A stretch of DNA of 64,000 nt from Pyrococcus kukulkanii (GCF_041647995.1 NZ_JARRIB010000003.1:341349-405348); one strand, 5' to 3'. Positions 55,424-64,000 are shown, counted from the first letter of the stretch. Notes: generated from the sequence alone by a model not told the origin. Made by a program: numbers and translations.

Positions 55424-55552
55424 ACCCACAGGGGAATACTTTAAAGGGTCTTAGATTAACCAAAAAAGGGACATAAAGTGTGTCAGTCTTTGGTGATTGA
55501 TTTTAACTTTCTCTCTGAAGTGAAATGCCCTTATTGAGCGTTGGTGGTTAGG

Positions 55553-56086
55553 ATGGATAAAGGGAAAGTTGCAAAAGAGGAAAGGGAGAAAGTGTATGTC
55601 GCCCTCGTTAAGATTATTGTAAGGGGCCCCTGGCTAAATGTGAAGAGAAGATGGTACTTGCGTTTTAGCTCATTAGAAGAGGCTGCTTTAGTACTCTGCA
55701 CTCTCTCGCTCAAACAGCCAGTAATAATCTATCGGAGGAGGCACAAAGTCATTACAGCTCCAACCCGCAAGTATAAAGTCACGTACTTCTATGCCCGCCC
55801 CCAACTTGACCCGACACATCTCAAGATAAAGGGCGAAATCGTAGAGTGGATTTCATATAGGGAGGTTAGAGCCGAGGTAAATAATCTAGTTGAAGAACTC
55901 TTTAATGTCGAGGTGAAGAATCCCGAAGTGCTGGACGAAGCAATGCCTAAAAAGGCGGTAATGTACGACATAATTAAAATTTGTTGTAGGGACAAGTATG
56001 AGCGATTTGGAGAAATTTGGGTGTTGAGGAGATTTTACAAGGAGACGCTAGAAAAATACAAAGGTATAAGCACTAATAAAAAGTGA
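55553..56086 (+). CDS. Protein of unknown function in the accessory region
   Basis: A 177-residue basic protein from the ATG at 55553, preceded by GGTGG: MDKGKVAKEEREKVYVALVK, RRWYLRFSSLEEAALVLCTL, later VMYDIIKICCRDKYERFGEI. The middle (IIYRRRHKVITAPTRKYKVT) is rich in Arg/Lys, suggesting nucleic-acid binding. No family recognised. Confidence 0.55.
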   Translation: MDKGKVAKEEREKVYVALVKIIVRGPWLNVKRRWYLRFSSLEEAALVLCTLSLKQPVIIYRRRHKVITAPTRKYKVTYFYARPQLDPTHLKIKGEIVEWISYREVRAEVNNLVEELFNVEVKNPEVLDEAMPKKAVMYDIIKICCRDKYERFGEIWVLRRFYKETLEKYKGISTNKK

Positions 56087-56308
56087 AGTGTTTTTAAGGG
56101 AATAGTACAATCTGATCTGGCCTGCTATTCTTCAAGCACAATATGGGGATTCTATTAAGGATCTCCTCCTTGAAGTGATCAGGCTACTAAAGGAAGGGTT
56201 TGACATTCGACTCCTACTTTATTACCATTATATGGAGTATTTTTAGCGACCCCTTATATAATTTAATGAAATATTTCATAATTTGTAGGGTTGAGGAGGT
56301 GGTTGGGT
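56087..56308. other. Short stretch with an open remnant
   Basis: A plus-strand piece without a start reads ILQAQYGDSIKDLLLEVIRL then LLLYYHYMEYF and stops near 56247. It looks like the tail of a lost gene. A TATA-like TTATATAATTTAATG follows and may serve the next gene. Confidence 0.35.
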
Positions 56309-56500
56309 ATGGATATTGAAGAGTTTATGAAGCATTTGAAGGTTGGTGAATATGTGAGGTTTGATGTTAGTGGAAGGGTTTATGAGGGGGTTGTAACAGA
56401 GATTGGCAGGAATGGTTTCGTGATTGATGATGGTGAAGATGAGATTTTCTTTTCGAAGTTCTTCTCGAAGAGGCTCGGTTTAGAGTATGAATTTGTTTGA
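56309..56500 (+). CDS. Small protein, probably a beta-barrel domain
   Basis: A 63-residue protein from the ATG at 56309 (GGAGGTGG upstream): MDIEEFMKHLKVGEYVRFDV, YEGVVTEIGRNGFVIDDGED. The alternating strand pattern with G-turns suggests a small SH3/OB-like barrel. No family recognised. It directly precedes the Orc1/Cdc6 remnant. Confidence 0.5.
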   Translation: MDIEEFMKHLKVGEYVRFDVSGRVYEGVVTEIGRNGFVIDDGEDEIFFSKFFSKRLGLEYEFV

Positions 56501-56584
56501 CGTTTTATTTATTTTTGGAGGGAGGTGGGTTGGTGTTAAGAAGAAGTATGTGGATTTTTCCTTTTGTCAGCGACTGACGAAACA

Positions 56585-57130
56585 ATAACGGGCTTACTGG
56601 AAAAGACAATGTGGCCTTTGTCGTAATATCTAGTAGGGTCGATATACTAAAACGCTTAAAGTACTAAGGTTTAAGGTTATCTCGGAATCGTGTATTTCAG
56701 GGAGTACAATACCAGAGGGCAACAAATTATTTGGTGGCATTGATCAAAAAAACAGGTCGTGACCTACGATGGGGCTTAAGAGTCCTTAAAGAGGCAGGGT
56801 TCAGAGCTTCAAAACAAGTTACAGAAGAGGACATTAGAGAAGCTATGGAAATTGTAGACCGTGACATGCTGACCCTACTCGAGAAGAGCGAGACAACACC
56901 AATGAATGGTGCAGTCTACCAGCTATATAAAGAAGCATGTTACAAGTTAGGCCTACCTCCAAAAACAATGAGGCACATAGTGCACTATGTAACCCCAAAA
57001 TTAGAAATACAAGGTCCCGTCACTTCTCGGGAAAAGGCCTCGGGAGAGGGAGAGGAAAGACCCTAGTCTTTAACTTAGAAGAAGATCCTTCCCGCATTCT
57101 CAAATTAGTAGAAGAGATCATGGAGAAAAC
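56585..57130 (+). pseudogene. Remnant of an Orc1/Cdc6 replication initiator
   Basis: The reading begins near the sensor-1 strand (DNVAFVVISSRVDILKRL), continues in a second frame with TGRDLRWGLRVLKEAGFRAS (the sensor-2 and lid region), TEEDIREAMEIVDRDMLTLL, and the winged helix NGAVYQLYKEACYKLGLPPK, and in a third frame with GLGRGRGKTLVFNLEEDPSR, the usual C-terminal wing. The N-terminal half with Walker A and B is missing and at least two frameshifts are present. It is not the cell's working initiator and most likely comes from a plasmid or virus. Confidence 0.65.
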
Positions 57131-57288
57131 CATGAGCTACCGTTCTCCCGTCCTGTATCGTTGTGATACGGGGCGGGTCATCACGGCGATGCTCAAGCCT
57201 CACGGCAGCAACTCCACCCCCGTTGCCGGTCACAGCACTACCGTTGACGGAAACCCGAGCCCACCAAACACAATGACACACAATGGGG
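57131..57288. other. GC-rich structured stretch, candidate RNA or IS end
   Basis: CCCGTCCTGTATC (57147-57159) pairs through 13 positions, two of them G-U, with GATACGGGGCGGG (57165-57177) around a five-base loop. Further GC-rich segments follow (CCTCACGGCAGC, CCCGTTGCCGG). No protein-like frame is kept. It could be a non-coding RNA gene or the end of a lost mobile element. Confidence 0.4.
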
Positions 57289-57594
57289 CTAATAAAGGTT
57301 CCTGCCCCTTCTTCTCGGGTTGACCTCCCCCAATACTTCTCTGAGCCTTTCCGCGCGACGCTCAAGCTCAAGCTTGGCATAAGCCTTGTGGAATTCCATT
57401 ATCCTCCCCATAAGCTCTTTCTCCCTCAACTCTGGATAATCCTCCAAGTAAAGCTCCAGCGCCTCCAAGAGGTTAGCGTAAGCCTCATCCGCCGTCCTCA
57501 CCTGTGACGCAACGCCTGTGACTGGCTCCTGGGCAACAAACCACTCACCCTTCTCACCCTTCTCCCTCCACATGATTACTATTGGGGCTTCCAT
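57289..57594 (-). CDS. HicB-like antitoxin without a visible HicA
   Basis: A 101-residue protein: WFVAQEPVTGVASQVRTADE followed by AYANLLEALELYLED is the HicB partial RNase-H-like fold, and the C-terminus is a long charged helix ending in a basic tail. HicA, normally adjacent, is not seen on either side. Either an orphan or part of a different pair. Confidence 0.7.
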   Translation of the reverse strand: MEAPIVIMWREKGEKGEWFVAQEPVTGVASQVRTADEAYANLLEALELYLEDYPELREKELMGRIMEFHKAYAKLELERRAERLREVLGEVNPRRRGRNLY

Positions 57595-57739
57595 ACTCCC
57601 ACCCCCTTAATCTCAGCTTCCCAAGGTATTAAGTTTTTGGCTTAAAAACCTAGGCACTGCTCTTTCAATTCTCTTAGAGAATTTTTTCTTCCGAAAGCCT
57701 CAAGGCTGGGAGGAGGTCAGCCTCCAGGGCAGGAGGGCC

Positions 57740-57945
57740 TCAGTAGATTGTGACCTTTTTAACTCCTTTGAGCCTTGAGAGTTCATTCACGAGGTCGCCA
57801 GGAATTGGCTTCCTAGTAATGATCGTGATCCTCCCCCCAGGGTCAAGCCCGAGATTGTCCACGACAACTTGAATGACGTTAATGCCCCTTTCCTCAAACT
57901 TCTCCGCAACCCTCGCAAGAACCCCCAGGGAGATCCTGAGGAGAA
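57740..57945 (-). pseudogene. C-terminal fragment of an ACT-domain protein
   Basis: The reverse strand reads LARVAEKFEERGINVIQVVV then GGRITIITRKPIPGDLVNEL and KGVKKVTIY before a stop at 57740, an ACT-type regulatory domain. The N-terminal part is absent; the frame breaks off at about 57945, where the next small frame begins. A deletion joined the two. Confidence 0.55.
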
Positions 57946-57949
57946 GGCT

Positions 57950-58099
57950 ATGGAAAAGGCTGTGAGTTATGCTAGTGGTATGCTTGCTTCTTCTGGGCTG
58001 TTGGGTGATTCACAAAAGAAGCATTCTTTCATGATCGCATTAGAGGTCATGGTGAAATTGTCTGAGGGGATGGTAGATTTGTTGAGGGAGCTTTCTTGA
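57950..58099 (+). CDS. Small helical protein or fragment
   Basis: A 49-residue frame, MEKAVSYASGMLASSGLLGD, SFMIALEVMVKLSEGMVDLL. It looks like genuine helical protein sequence. It starts directly at the break of the ACT fragment, so it is perhaps the rest of a longer gene. No ribosome site. Confidence 0.35.
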   Translation: MEKAVSYASGMLASSGLLGDSQKKHSFMIALEVMVKLSEGMVDLLRELS

Positions 58100-58109
58100 T
58101 TTTTCTCCT

Positions 58110-59067
58110 ACGCTCATCTAGATATTGTGACTGAAGGGTTTTAAGTTTTCTTCCCTAAGCACTTATCATGACCGGGGTAATTACAAACGATGTTATCGCT
58201 CGAAAATTATTCCTGCCAGACCCAGAAGAATGTTACAGAATAATCAGACAAACACGCTGGCCGAAAGGAGTAACCTGCCCATACTGCGGCAGTAAAGAAG
58301 TCCAGAAAAACGGACACACACCAAAAGGAGCCCAAAAATACCACTGCAAAAACTGCGGGAAATACTTCAACGACTTAACCGGCACAATATTCGACCACCA
58401 CAAACTCCCAATCAACGAAGCCTTTTACATAATCTGGTCAATGCCACACAAAAGCACCAAACTCATCGCTGAAGAACTCAACAGGGACTACCAAGCAGTC
58501 CTAAATTTTGTCCACAAAGTGCAGAAAACAGCCGGAAAATCCAAAATCAGGCTGGAAGACGTTATCGAAATTGACGAAGTTTACCCGCACGCTGGCAGTA
58601 AAGGCTTTAAAAACTCTCGGAAGGAGAGGCAGTTAGAACGTTAGGGGGACTGCAAAGTCCGGAAAACCGCCGGCGGTGACTCTCGTAGTCCGAAAAACAG
58701 GACGCGTCCTCTTTCTTGTCTTTGAGAATCTGAGGGAGTTTCCTCAGAAGTTTAAGCAGCGGGTTGGGAATTTGATTGTGGGGGACTGAAGGTTTTTACT
58801 GACGTTATGATTCCCTGAAGGAGGAATTGGGGAGTATTTATCATTTCTCACGAGCGGGTTAATCATTCTGGGAAGGAGTTTGCACGTGGTGAGGTTCACG
58901 TTAATACTTGTGAAAACAGGCACAGTTTTCTGAGGGCTTATCTGAGGAAGTATCGTGGTGTCAGTTTCAGATGGTTGCAGGATTATTTGGACTTTCTGGC
59001 GTTGGTATTGAATAACAGGTGGGGGTGGTTCTCAGAACTAATATCAGCCAGAATATCTAGATGAGCG
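58110..59067 (+). mobile_element. IS1595-family-like insertion sequence, inactive
   Basis: The ends CGCTCATCTAGATATTGTGACTG (left half CGCTCATCTAGATATT at 58110) and its inverted partner at 59045-59067 match in 21 of 23 positions. The transposase starts at 58168 with a zinc ribbon (CPYCGSKEVQKNGH, YHCKNCGKYFNDLTGTIF), then a DDE-type IEIDEVYPHAGSKGFK, and breaks after 58644. Later pieces in other frames include VNTCENRHSFLRAYLRKYRG, the normal C-terminal motif. So the transposase is dead. Confidence 0.8.
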
Positions 59068-59884
59068 ATCTGAAATTTACCCAATAATTAGAAAACACTA
59101 TCCAAAAAAACACCCACAGGGAAGTAATCAGCCTTTACGACCTGATAACATTCGCAATACTGGCACACTTACACTTCGGAGGAATTTACAAGCACGCTTA
59201 CCGGGTTTTAATTGAAGAAATTAAACTGTTCCCAAAAATCAGGAACAACGCTTAAACAGGCACGAGAAACTCCTGCTCCTGGCGCAGGAAGAATTGTTCA
59301 GAAAACACGCTAAAGAGTACGTCAGGATAATAGACTCAAAACCAGTTGAGACAAAAGAACTTGCAAGAAAAAACAGGAAGAAGAAGGGCTCTTCAGAAAT
59401 CATAACTGGAAAACCCGCGGTTGGTTTTATCCTTCTAAAAAAAGTTCTATTACGGGTACAAGCTGACGTGTTATTCTGATGGGAATCTCTTGGCCTTACT
59501 GTCTGTTGATCCGGCGAATAAGCATGATGTTACGGTGGTTCGGGAGAATTTCGGGTGGATTGTTGAGAAGTTCACTGGTTGTTTTCTGTTTTTGGATAAG
59601 GGTTACGTGAGTGGAGAACTTGAGGAGGAGTTCCGGCAGTTTGGGGTTGTTTATGTTCCAGTAAAGAGGGAGAATCAGATTAGTAGCCTGGAGGAGAAGA
59701 AGTTTTACAAGTACTTGTCTGATTTCCGCAGGAGGATTGAGACTCTGTTTTCTAAGCTGGATGCTTTCCCTGTTAAATCCTAATCGGAGTGTTAGTCTGA
59801 GGGGCTTGGCTGTTAAGATTTTGGGAGCAATTCTGGCCATGAATCTGGATAGATTATACAACTTCACAGGTGGTGGGAACTAGG
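59068..59884 (+). mobile_element. IS982-family-like transposase, truncated and frameshifted
   Basis: Plus-strand pieces in several frames give EIYPIIRKHYPKKHPHREVI, SLYDLITFAILAHLHFGGIY, HEKLLLLAQEELFRKHAKEY, RIIDSKPVETKELARKN, ALLSVDPANKHDVTVVRENF and FLFLDKGYVSGELEEEFRQF, ending DRLYNFTGGGN at 59881. These are consecutive parts of an IS982-type transposase. The first codons are missing and the IS1595 right end abuts the break, so IS1595 probably inserted into or next to this element. Confidence 0.75.
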
Positions 59885-59947
59885 GTATAAACAATATTCA
59901 AAAACTGCTATAAACCTTAAATTCACATTGTTTCTTTGGTGTTTACA

Positions 59948-60678
59948 ATGATACTCATCAAGCTTGGTGGAAGTGTAATAAGCGACAAAGAGAAAGAATA
60001 CTCATTCCACAAGCACATAGTGGAGCAGATAGCTGAGAAAATTGCTCAGTTTTATCCAAAGGAGGACTTCATATTGGTTCACAAGGGCTTGTTGGAGGTG
60101 TTGATAGAAAAAGGATTGGTTTTTCAAAAACGCATCAGGCAATGCTCAAGCTCAATGACTTGATAATTCAAACTTTCTTAGAGAAAGGCTTGCCCGCTTA
60201 TTCCGTCTCTTCATCGTCAATCTTTCTAATTGAAAACAAAGAGATAATCTATGGAGAGATTGAGATACTGAGGAAGCTCCTCGAGCTTAAGTTTATCCCC
60301 ATTCTGTTTGGGGACACAGCAATAGCCCTTGACAAGGGCATAGATATTCTTTCAGGAGATCAAATAGTAAGCTATCTCGCAAAGATGCTTAAGCCAAACA
60401 AAGTCATCTTTTTGATGGATGTTGATGGGATTTATGACAGGAATCCGAAGGAGAAGGATGCAAAACTAATTGAAGAGCTCAATGCTGAAGAAATTAGACA
60501 TTTGCTGGAAAGTTCAGAATCAGCTGGAATTGATGTAACTGGAGGAATTGGAAACAAGTTGAGAGAGGCTTTAAAGATAGCGAAGCACAGTGAAGTTTAT
60601 TTCATAAATGGGAAGGTTAGGGAGAATCTCAGTAAGGCTATCAAAGGTCAAAGAGTTGGCACAAGGCTTAAGTTTTAA
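59948..60678 (+). pseudogene. Isopentenyl phosphate kinase gene with an internal deletion
   Basis: The N-terminus MILIKLGGSVISDKEKEYSF is the start of amino-acid-kinase-fold isopentenyl phosphate kinase, and from about 60090 another frame continues with GLVGGVDRKRIGFSKTHQAM, then LNDLIIQTFLEKGLPAYSVS, PILFGDTAIALDKGIDILSG and VTGGIGNKLREALKIAKHSE to the normal end. The missing piece lies just after DFILVH near 60083, exactly where the glycine-rich nucleotide loop (GGGSFGH) should be. So an out-of-frame deletion inactivated the gene. The pathway needs this enzyme, so an intact copy should exist elsewhere. Confidence 0.75.
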
Positions 60679-60858
60679 TGTTCTTTTTTGTTCAGTCTTT
60701 TACTTGGGTTTCTTTTAGCTAATGGGGTTCTGGAAGATTCGGTTGGAAAGTAATAACTCACGAAAAAAAAAGCGTAACAGATTACAACTCGTAAAAGGAA
60801 AAATTTATAAGTCTTGAAGTCAAAAGTATCATTGCAATATTGGGTAGGAGGTGCAAGC

Positions 60859-61683
60859 ATGAAGAGATTGCTTGCACTACTTGTTGGGCTGTTCTTGCTG
60901 GTAGCTACGGCGAATAACTTTATCTCTGCTGAAAGTCCTAAAGAAAGATTAGACAAGCAAACATTAGTTATTCTCGATAGCCAGGCAACTCTAATAGTCA
61001 AAGACTTTGAAGAAAGACTGTGTAAAATGTCTGATGAGGAAATGCTTAAGGAGGGTCTGACAAAAGAAGAAATCAAAAAAGTAAAGATTTTCTGCAGTCT
61101 ACCGAAAGAAAGGAAGAAAGAAATAATTCTCAACAAGTTAATAACAGCAGAGGTAGAAAGAAAGAGAATTTGTTCCCTAAGCAAATTCATAACAAGCCAG
61201 GTTAGTCCAATGTCTTCAAGTGATACATATTCCTGTAATTATCAGCTTCCTCGCAGAGTAATCCATGCTACAGGTATACCAACGCACTCAAAGCTTGGGG
61301 CAATACCCTGCTCATGGAACAAGCCGGGAAGCTCATCTTCATGCAAGGTAGAGAAAGGTGTTGCATGCCTCTGGGGTTGTACAAATGTTGATCCAAAACT
61401 TGGATGGTCAAGCAATTATAAATACTTCCCAAATCTTGAAAGCTTTAAACAAGAAGTGACGAGCAAAGGATATCACAAAACTGCCCGTTATGCAGCATAT
61501 GGAGCATACGGACGAGATTTCACCAGAGGTATTGGGTATGGATATAGATACGAAGCCAGATATAGCCCCTCTACACATATGGGATACGTCGAAGGTCCAG
61601 AGCCAAATCCAGAGGCCAACTGGTATGGATATATTCATAACTTTTGGCCAACATTAGTTTATATTTGGCATGAAAGATGTTAA
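60859..61683 (+). CDS. Secreted cysteine-containing protein of unknown function
   Basis: A 274-residue protein from the ATG at 60859, preceded by TAGGAGGTG. The signal peptide is MKRLLALLVGLFLLVATANN; then a charged helical region, and a C-terminal domain with several Cys (CNYQLPRR, CSWNKPGSSSSCKVEK, CLWGCTN) and many Tyr/Trp/Gly (RYAAYGAYGRDFTRGIGYGY). The paired cysteines suggest disulfides outside the cell. No family recognised. It is followed at 11 bases by another secreted-type gene. Confidence 0.6.
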   Translation: MKRLLALLVGLFLLVATANNFISAESPKERLDKQTLVILDSQATLIVKDFEERLCKMSDEEMLKEGLTKEEIKKVKIFCSLPKERKKEIILNKLITAEVERKRICSLSKFITSQVSPMSSSDTYSCNYQLPRRVIHATGIPTHSKLGAIPCSWNKPGSSSSCKVEKGVACLWGCTNVDPKLGWSSNYKYFPNLESFKQEVTSKGYHKTARYAAYGAYGRDFTRGIGYGYRYEARYSPSTHMGYVEGPEPNPEANWYGYIHNFWPTLVYIWHERC

Positions 61684-61694
61684 GGTGGGAGAAA

Positions 61695-62378
61695 ATGAGA
61701 CTTAAATTTGTTTTTGTATTTTTCTTTTTGACCTTGGGGTTATTATTTTTCATCCTTCATGTTCCTTTTTGGAATCAAAGTGGAGAGAGATTTCTTACCG
61801 AATCTGTAAAATTTGAAGCTGTGAATCTTCACTCTATTAAGAACAAGGATAATATAACCCTCATTTATAGAATGGTTGAGTACTCAGGTAGCAAATTGGT
61901 AGACAATTCAACTCGCCTGTTTAGGATTTACAAAAATGGGACTACAATTATTATCAAAGAATACGTCCAAACTGAGTGGTGGGAACCGAGCTATTCATAT
62001 TTTAGAGGTGAGGGAGGCAAAGCTGAAATTATGAATTCGCATATAAAGCTACTCCAACCAGATGGGTCGGAATACATGGAAGGAGAACAGGCAGAGGCCG
62101 AGCTCCTTAGAATTGGGTACCCCTATGTCCCTCTGTTCTCGAAGCTTCCTTTAAAGGAGGATTACTCGTATACTTCAAAGTATTTTACCTTAACAGTTGT
62201 TGATATTAAGGAAATATATAGAAGAAAGTGTCTATTGGTACGGGCTAAAACAAATGATGCTATTTTATTGCTTGCAATTGATTCAGAGACAAGAATGTTG
62301 CTCTGGTTAAAAGGAGAATGTACCTCAAATGACTGTAAAGGATGGAGTTGGGAACAATGGTTGGAAGTGATTGGATGA
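61695..62378 (+). CDS. Membrane-anchored extracytoplasmic protein of unknown function
   Basis: A 227-residue protein, start at 61695 after GGTGGGAG. N-terminal anchor FVFVFFFLTLGLLFFILHVP, then a beta-rich body (LIYRMVEYSGSKLVDNSTRL, LLLAIDSETRMLLWLKGECT). Family unknown. It is probably co-transcribed with the cysteine-rich protein and with the broken gene that follows. Confidence 0.6.
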   Translation: MRLKFVFVFFFLTLGLLFFILHVPFWNQSGERFLTESVKFEAVNLHSIKNKDNITLIYRMVEYSGSKLVDNSTRLFRIYKNGTTIIIKEYVQTEWWEPSYSYFRGEGGKAEIMNSHIKLLQPDGSEYMEGEQAEAELLRIGYPYVPLFSKLPLKEDYSYTSKYFTLTVVDIKEIYRRKCLLVRAKTNDAILLLAIDSETRMLLWLKGECTSNDCKGWSWEQWLEVIG

Positions 62379-62957
62379 AAAAACCATCGTCCTTCTTGTC
62401 GCCATGTTACTTGCTGGAGGAATTTTCATATGTACTCATGAGACCTCAAATAGTTCTGACGAGAAATACTTGAATTTGATTCCAGTTGAAGTTTTTGAAA
62501 ACCTCACAAATCCTCTTACAAATGGCACGCTATTTTATTACAACGGGACTGGATACGTGAAGGGAATTATCCGTGAAGTTCCCTTTTATATGGAGCAGGA
62601 ATATTATGTTGTAATAGAGAACGATACTGGGTATACGGTGTACTGGCTCTATTATATTACCAGACGTGGAAAGAGAAACGTTCACAATGATTTGCAGATC
62701 GTGTTCTATGATAGATATGGTAACCTGGGGTACTATATATACCCTTCGAATACCTGTAAGGGGGCCAGAGGATACAGCTAAACTTAGAGGTTTTGAAGCA
62801 GAGGGAGAGCTTGAGAGGACTGGAATAAGGCATTTCATTTCATGGGCAAACGCCATTCGGCAGGGTAGAATTTATCACGGATACAACTTCAATGCCACGC
62901 TGGAAAAAGTGATGCATTATAGGGATAGATACATTCTCAAAGTCCACGAATATTTCA
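62371..62957 (+). pseudogene. Broken gene for a further extracytoplasmic protein
   Basis: A TTG start at 62371 overlapping the previous stop, a hydrophobic N-terminus (KTIVLLVAMLLAGGIFICTH), and a body YNGTGYVKGIIREVPFYMEQ. Near 62745 the frame changes: the first frame stops at 62781 and the second continues RGPEDTAKLRGFEAEGELER, HFISWANAIRQGRIYHGYNF up to about 62957. One base change explains the break. The 3' end is then joined to a glycosyltransferase remnant. Confidence 0.55.
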
Positions 62958-63850
62958 GTGAAAAACATAGAGTATATAGTAATTCTCGACGCGGAGGTCT
63001 CTCTAACAAAAGACTACTTCGATAAGCTATCAAAGTATATAAATAAGGGAGATCGCAAAATTATCTATCAAACAAAAAGTTGTTGCATTTCCCTTCAAAT
63101 CCAAAAGCTTGTCCGAAGACCTCATAGGGAGAATATACTTTATATCTCAGGCTTACATACAGTGGCTGATAGATTCTGGAAGAAAGAATTTAGGGAAAAG
63201 TGTTCTTCTAAAGGGGGCAGGGATGATATTTCCAAAGAATAGCTTAGAAGACATTATAGATATTCTTGAAAAAGGGAACGACGGATATTTGGGACAATTC
63301 ACAAATTTAGTAGAAGATACTAAACTATCCCTAGAACTTAGGGAAAGAGACTACAATATTAAATTCATAGATGGTACATATACAATAGAGGACTCACCAG
63401 GAAGTTTAAAAGTTGCGTTTAAGAGATTCAAAAGATGGTTTAAAGGTAATTTTTGCGATACTCTGGAAGTATAAAAAGCAATTAATCAAGAACTTTTTTC
63501 ATTATTTCGTGGTTAAGATAGCTTCCGCAACTGCACCATTAGCATATATAGGATTCGCCTCTACTGTTTTATCTAGCAATGATATCCCTCACGCGGTAGC
63601 TCTAGTAAACTATATTGCTTCCATTTATTACCTAACGATTCCCCCATTCGTCGCTACATTAGATGAACTAAAAATCCCTGAGATTAAAAATCACTTAAAT
63701 CTCAAGGAACCTATCTCTTATGTAAAAGAGTATCTAAAAAATGTAGGATCCACTGCAATAGGCTATTTCTTAGCACCATTAGTTACAATTGCCGGATATT
63801 GGGATATAATAAAAGGAAACTCCAAGTGGTATAAAACAGAAAGAGATTAA
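62958..63850 (+). pseudogene. Broken membrane glycosyltransferase family 2
   Basis: Pieces in three frames: YIVILDAEVSLTKDYFDKLS (the DxD-like strand), then LVEDTKLSLELRERDYNIKF (the ED motif) and FKRFKRWFKGNF (the R/QxxRW-type motif), then a C-terminal membrane region PLAYIGFASTVLSSNDIPHA to a stop at 63850. This order is that of processive, membrane-bound GT2 enzymes. The N-terminal portion is absent and frameshifts lie near 63090 and 63440. Confidence 0.65.
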
Positions 63851-63894
63851 CCCTAGTTCCCATCAAGATTAAAAATCGGTTTAGATGCTTATAA

Positions 63895-64000
63895 TCTTTG
63901 AGACAGGGCAAAAGAAGATTACCCTGGGTTATTATTACAGGAGAAAGAGGGTTCAGGAAAAGTGGGATAGGCTTTACGGTTCGAGGAACAGGGTGAAGAA
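63895..64000 (+). pseudogene. TnpB fragment at the window end
   Basis: A plus-strand frame reads KKITLGYYYRRKRVQEKWDR then LYGSRNRVKK up to the last base, matching the helical middle of IS605-type TnpB proteins (the DRLYGSRNR-type basic stretch). Upstream, a stop at 63892 and the loss of the N-terminus suggest a broken gene; the remainder lies outside the window. Confidence 0.5.

Overview
The window is from a hyperthermophilic archaeon of the Thermococcales, most likely a Pyrococcus. The basis is the set of archaeal and Pyrococcus-type genes: Nop10 with aIF2-alpha and a PAC2-family protein, Pus10, Taw3, a PDCD5 homologue, an IssA-type iron-sulfur storage protein, a 216-residue peroxiredoxin with the Cys46/205/211 pattern, tRNA genes with encoded CCA, TATA-box promoters with short leaders, and IS families known from Pyrococcus. 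No rRNA genes and no CRISPR array were seen. All functional calls come from reading motifs; no database search was run.

Layout. (1) 1-6901: a DUF1156 DNA methylase (truncated by the window start), a membrane-anchored protein of unknown function and a DUF499 ATPase, a pairing typical of predicted archaeal defence modules, with a dead VapBC-like remnant between them. (2) 7712-14187: a decayed integrated element with an SF1 helicase, an acidic protein, a primase-polymerase, a small winged-helix protein and two other small proteins, all on the minus strand. It has palindromic operators at two promoters, a diverged ~90-bp direct repeat at both ends, and an orphan N-terminal integrase fragment that reads into tRNA-Val(GAC). 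No int(C) or second att copy is visible. (3) 14199-27157: ordinary chromosome (tRNA-Ala, GNAT, two antiporters with a CBS protein, PAC2/Nop10/aIF2-alpha, Pus10, a UbiD-family enzyme, an ATPase, DUF371, PDCD5). (4) 27373-32694: a decay zone with two broken ATPase genes around an intact ribbon-helix-helix/MazF-like pair, then a membrane gene cut in two by an IS carrying an unusual TnpB without a zinc ribbon. (5) 32691-49467: mostly core genes (helicase, IleRS, Taw3, ZIP transporter, amidase, IssA, Suf proteins, peroxiredoxin) with a solitary methyltransferase-specificity fusion next to an unknown protein. (6) 49464-64000: a graveyard. It holds a broken M1 peptidase, IS6-, IS1595- and IS982-type elements, octamer iteron arrays, an Orc1/Cdc6 remnant, a HicB orphan, a deleted isopentenyl phosphate kinase, a broken family-2 glycosyltransferase and a TnpB fragment at the window end.

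The most unusual structures are two AT-rich arrays of strict 8-bp units (52209-52445 and 53390-53525). They lie in inverted orientation around a broken secreted-protein gene and are associated with 24-bp palindromes. A few kilobases away are the remains of an Orc1/Cdc6 initiator. Together these could be the fossil of an extrachromosomal replicon. Other points of interest are the compact TnpB with its overlapping ribbon-helix-helix gene, two solitary TnpB-type right-end hairpins with a compensatory base change, and the operator set in the integrated element.
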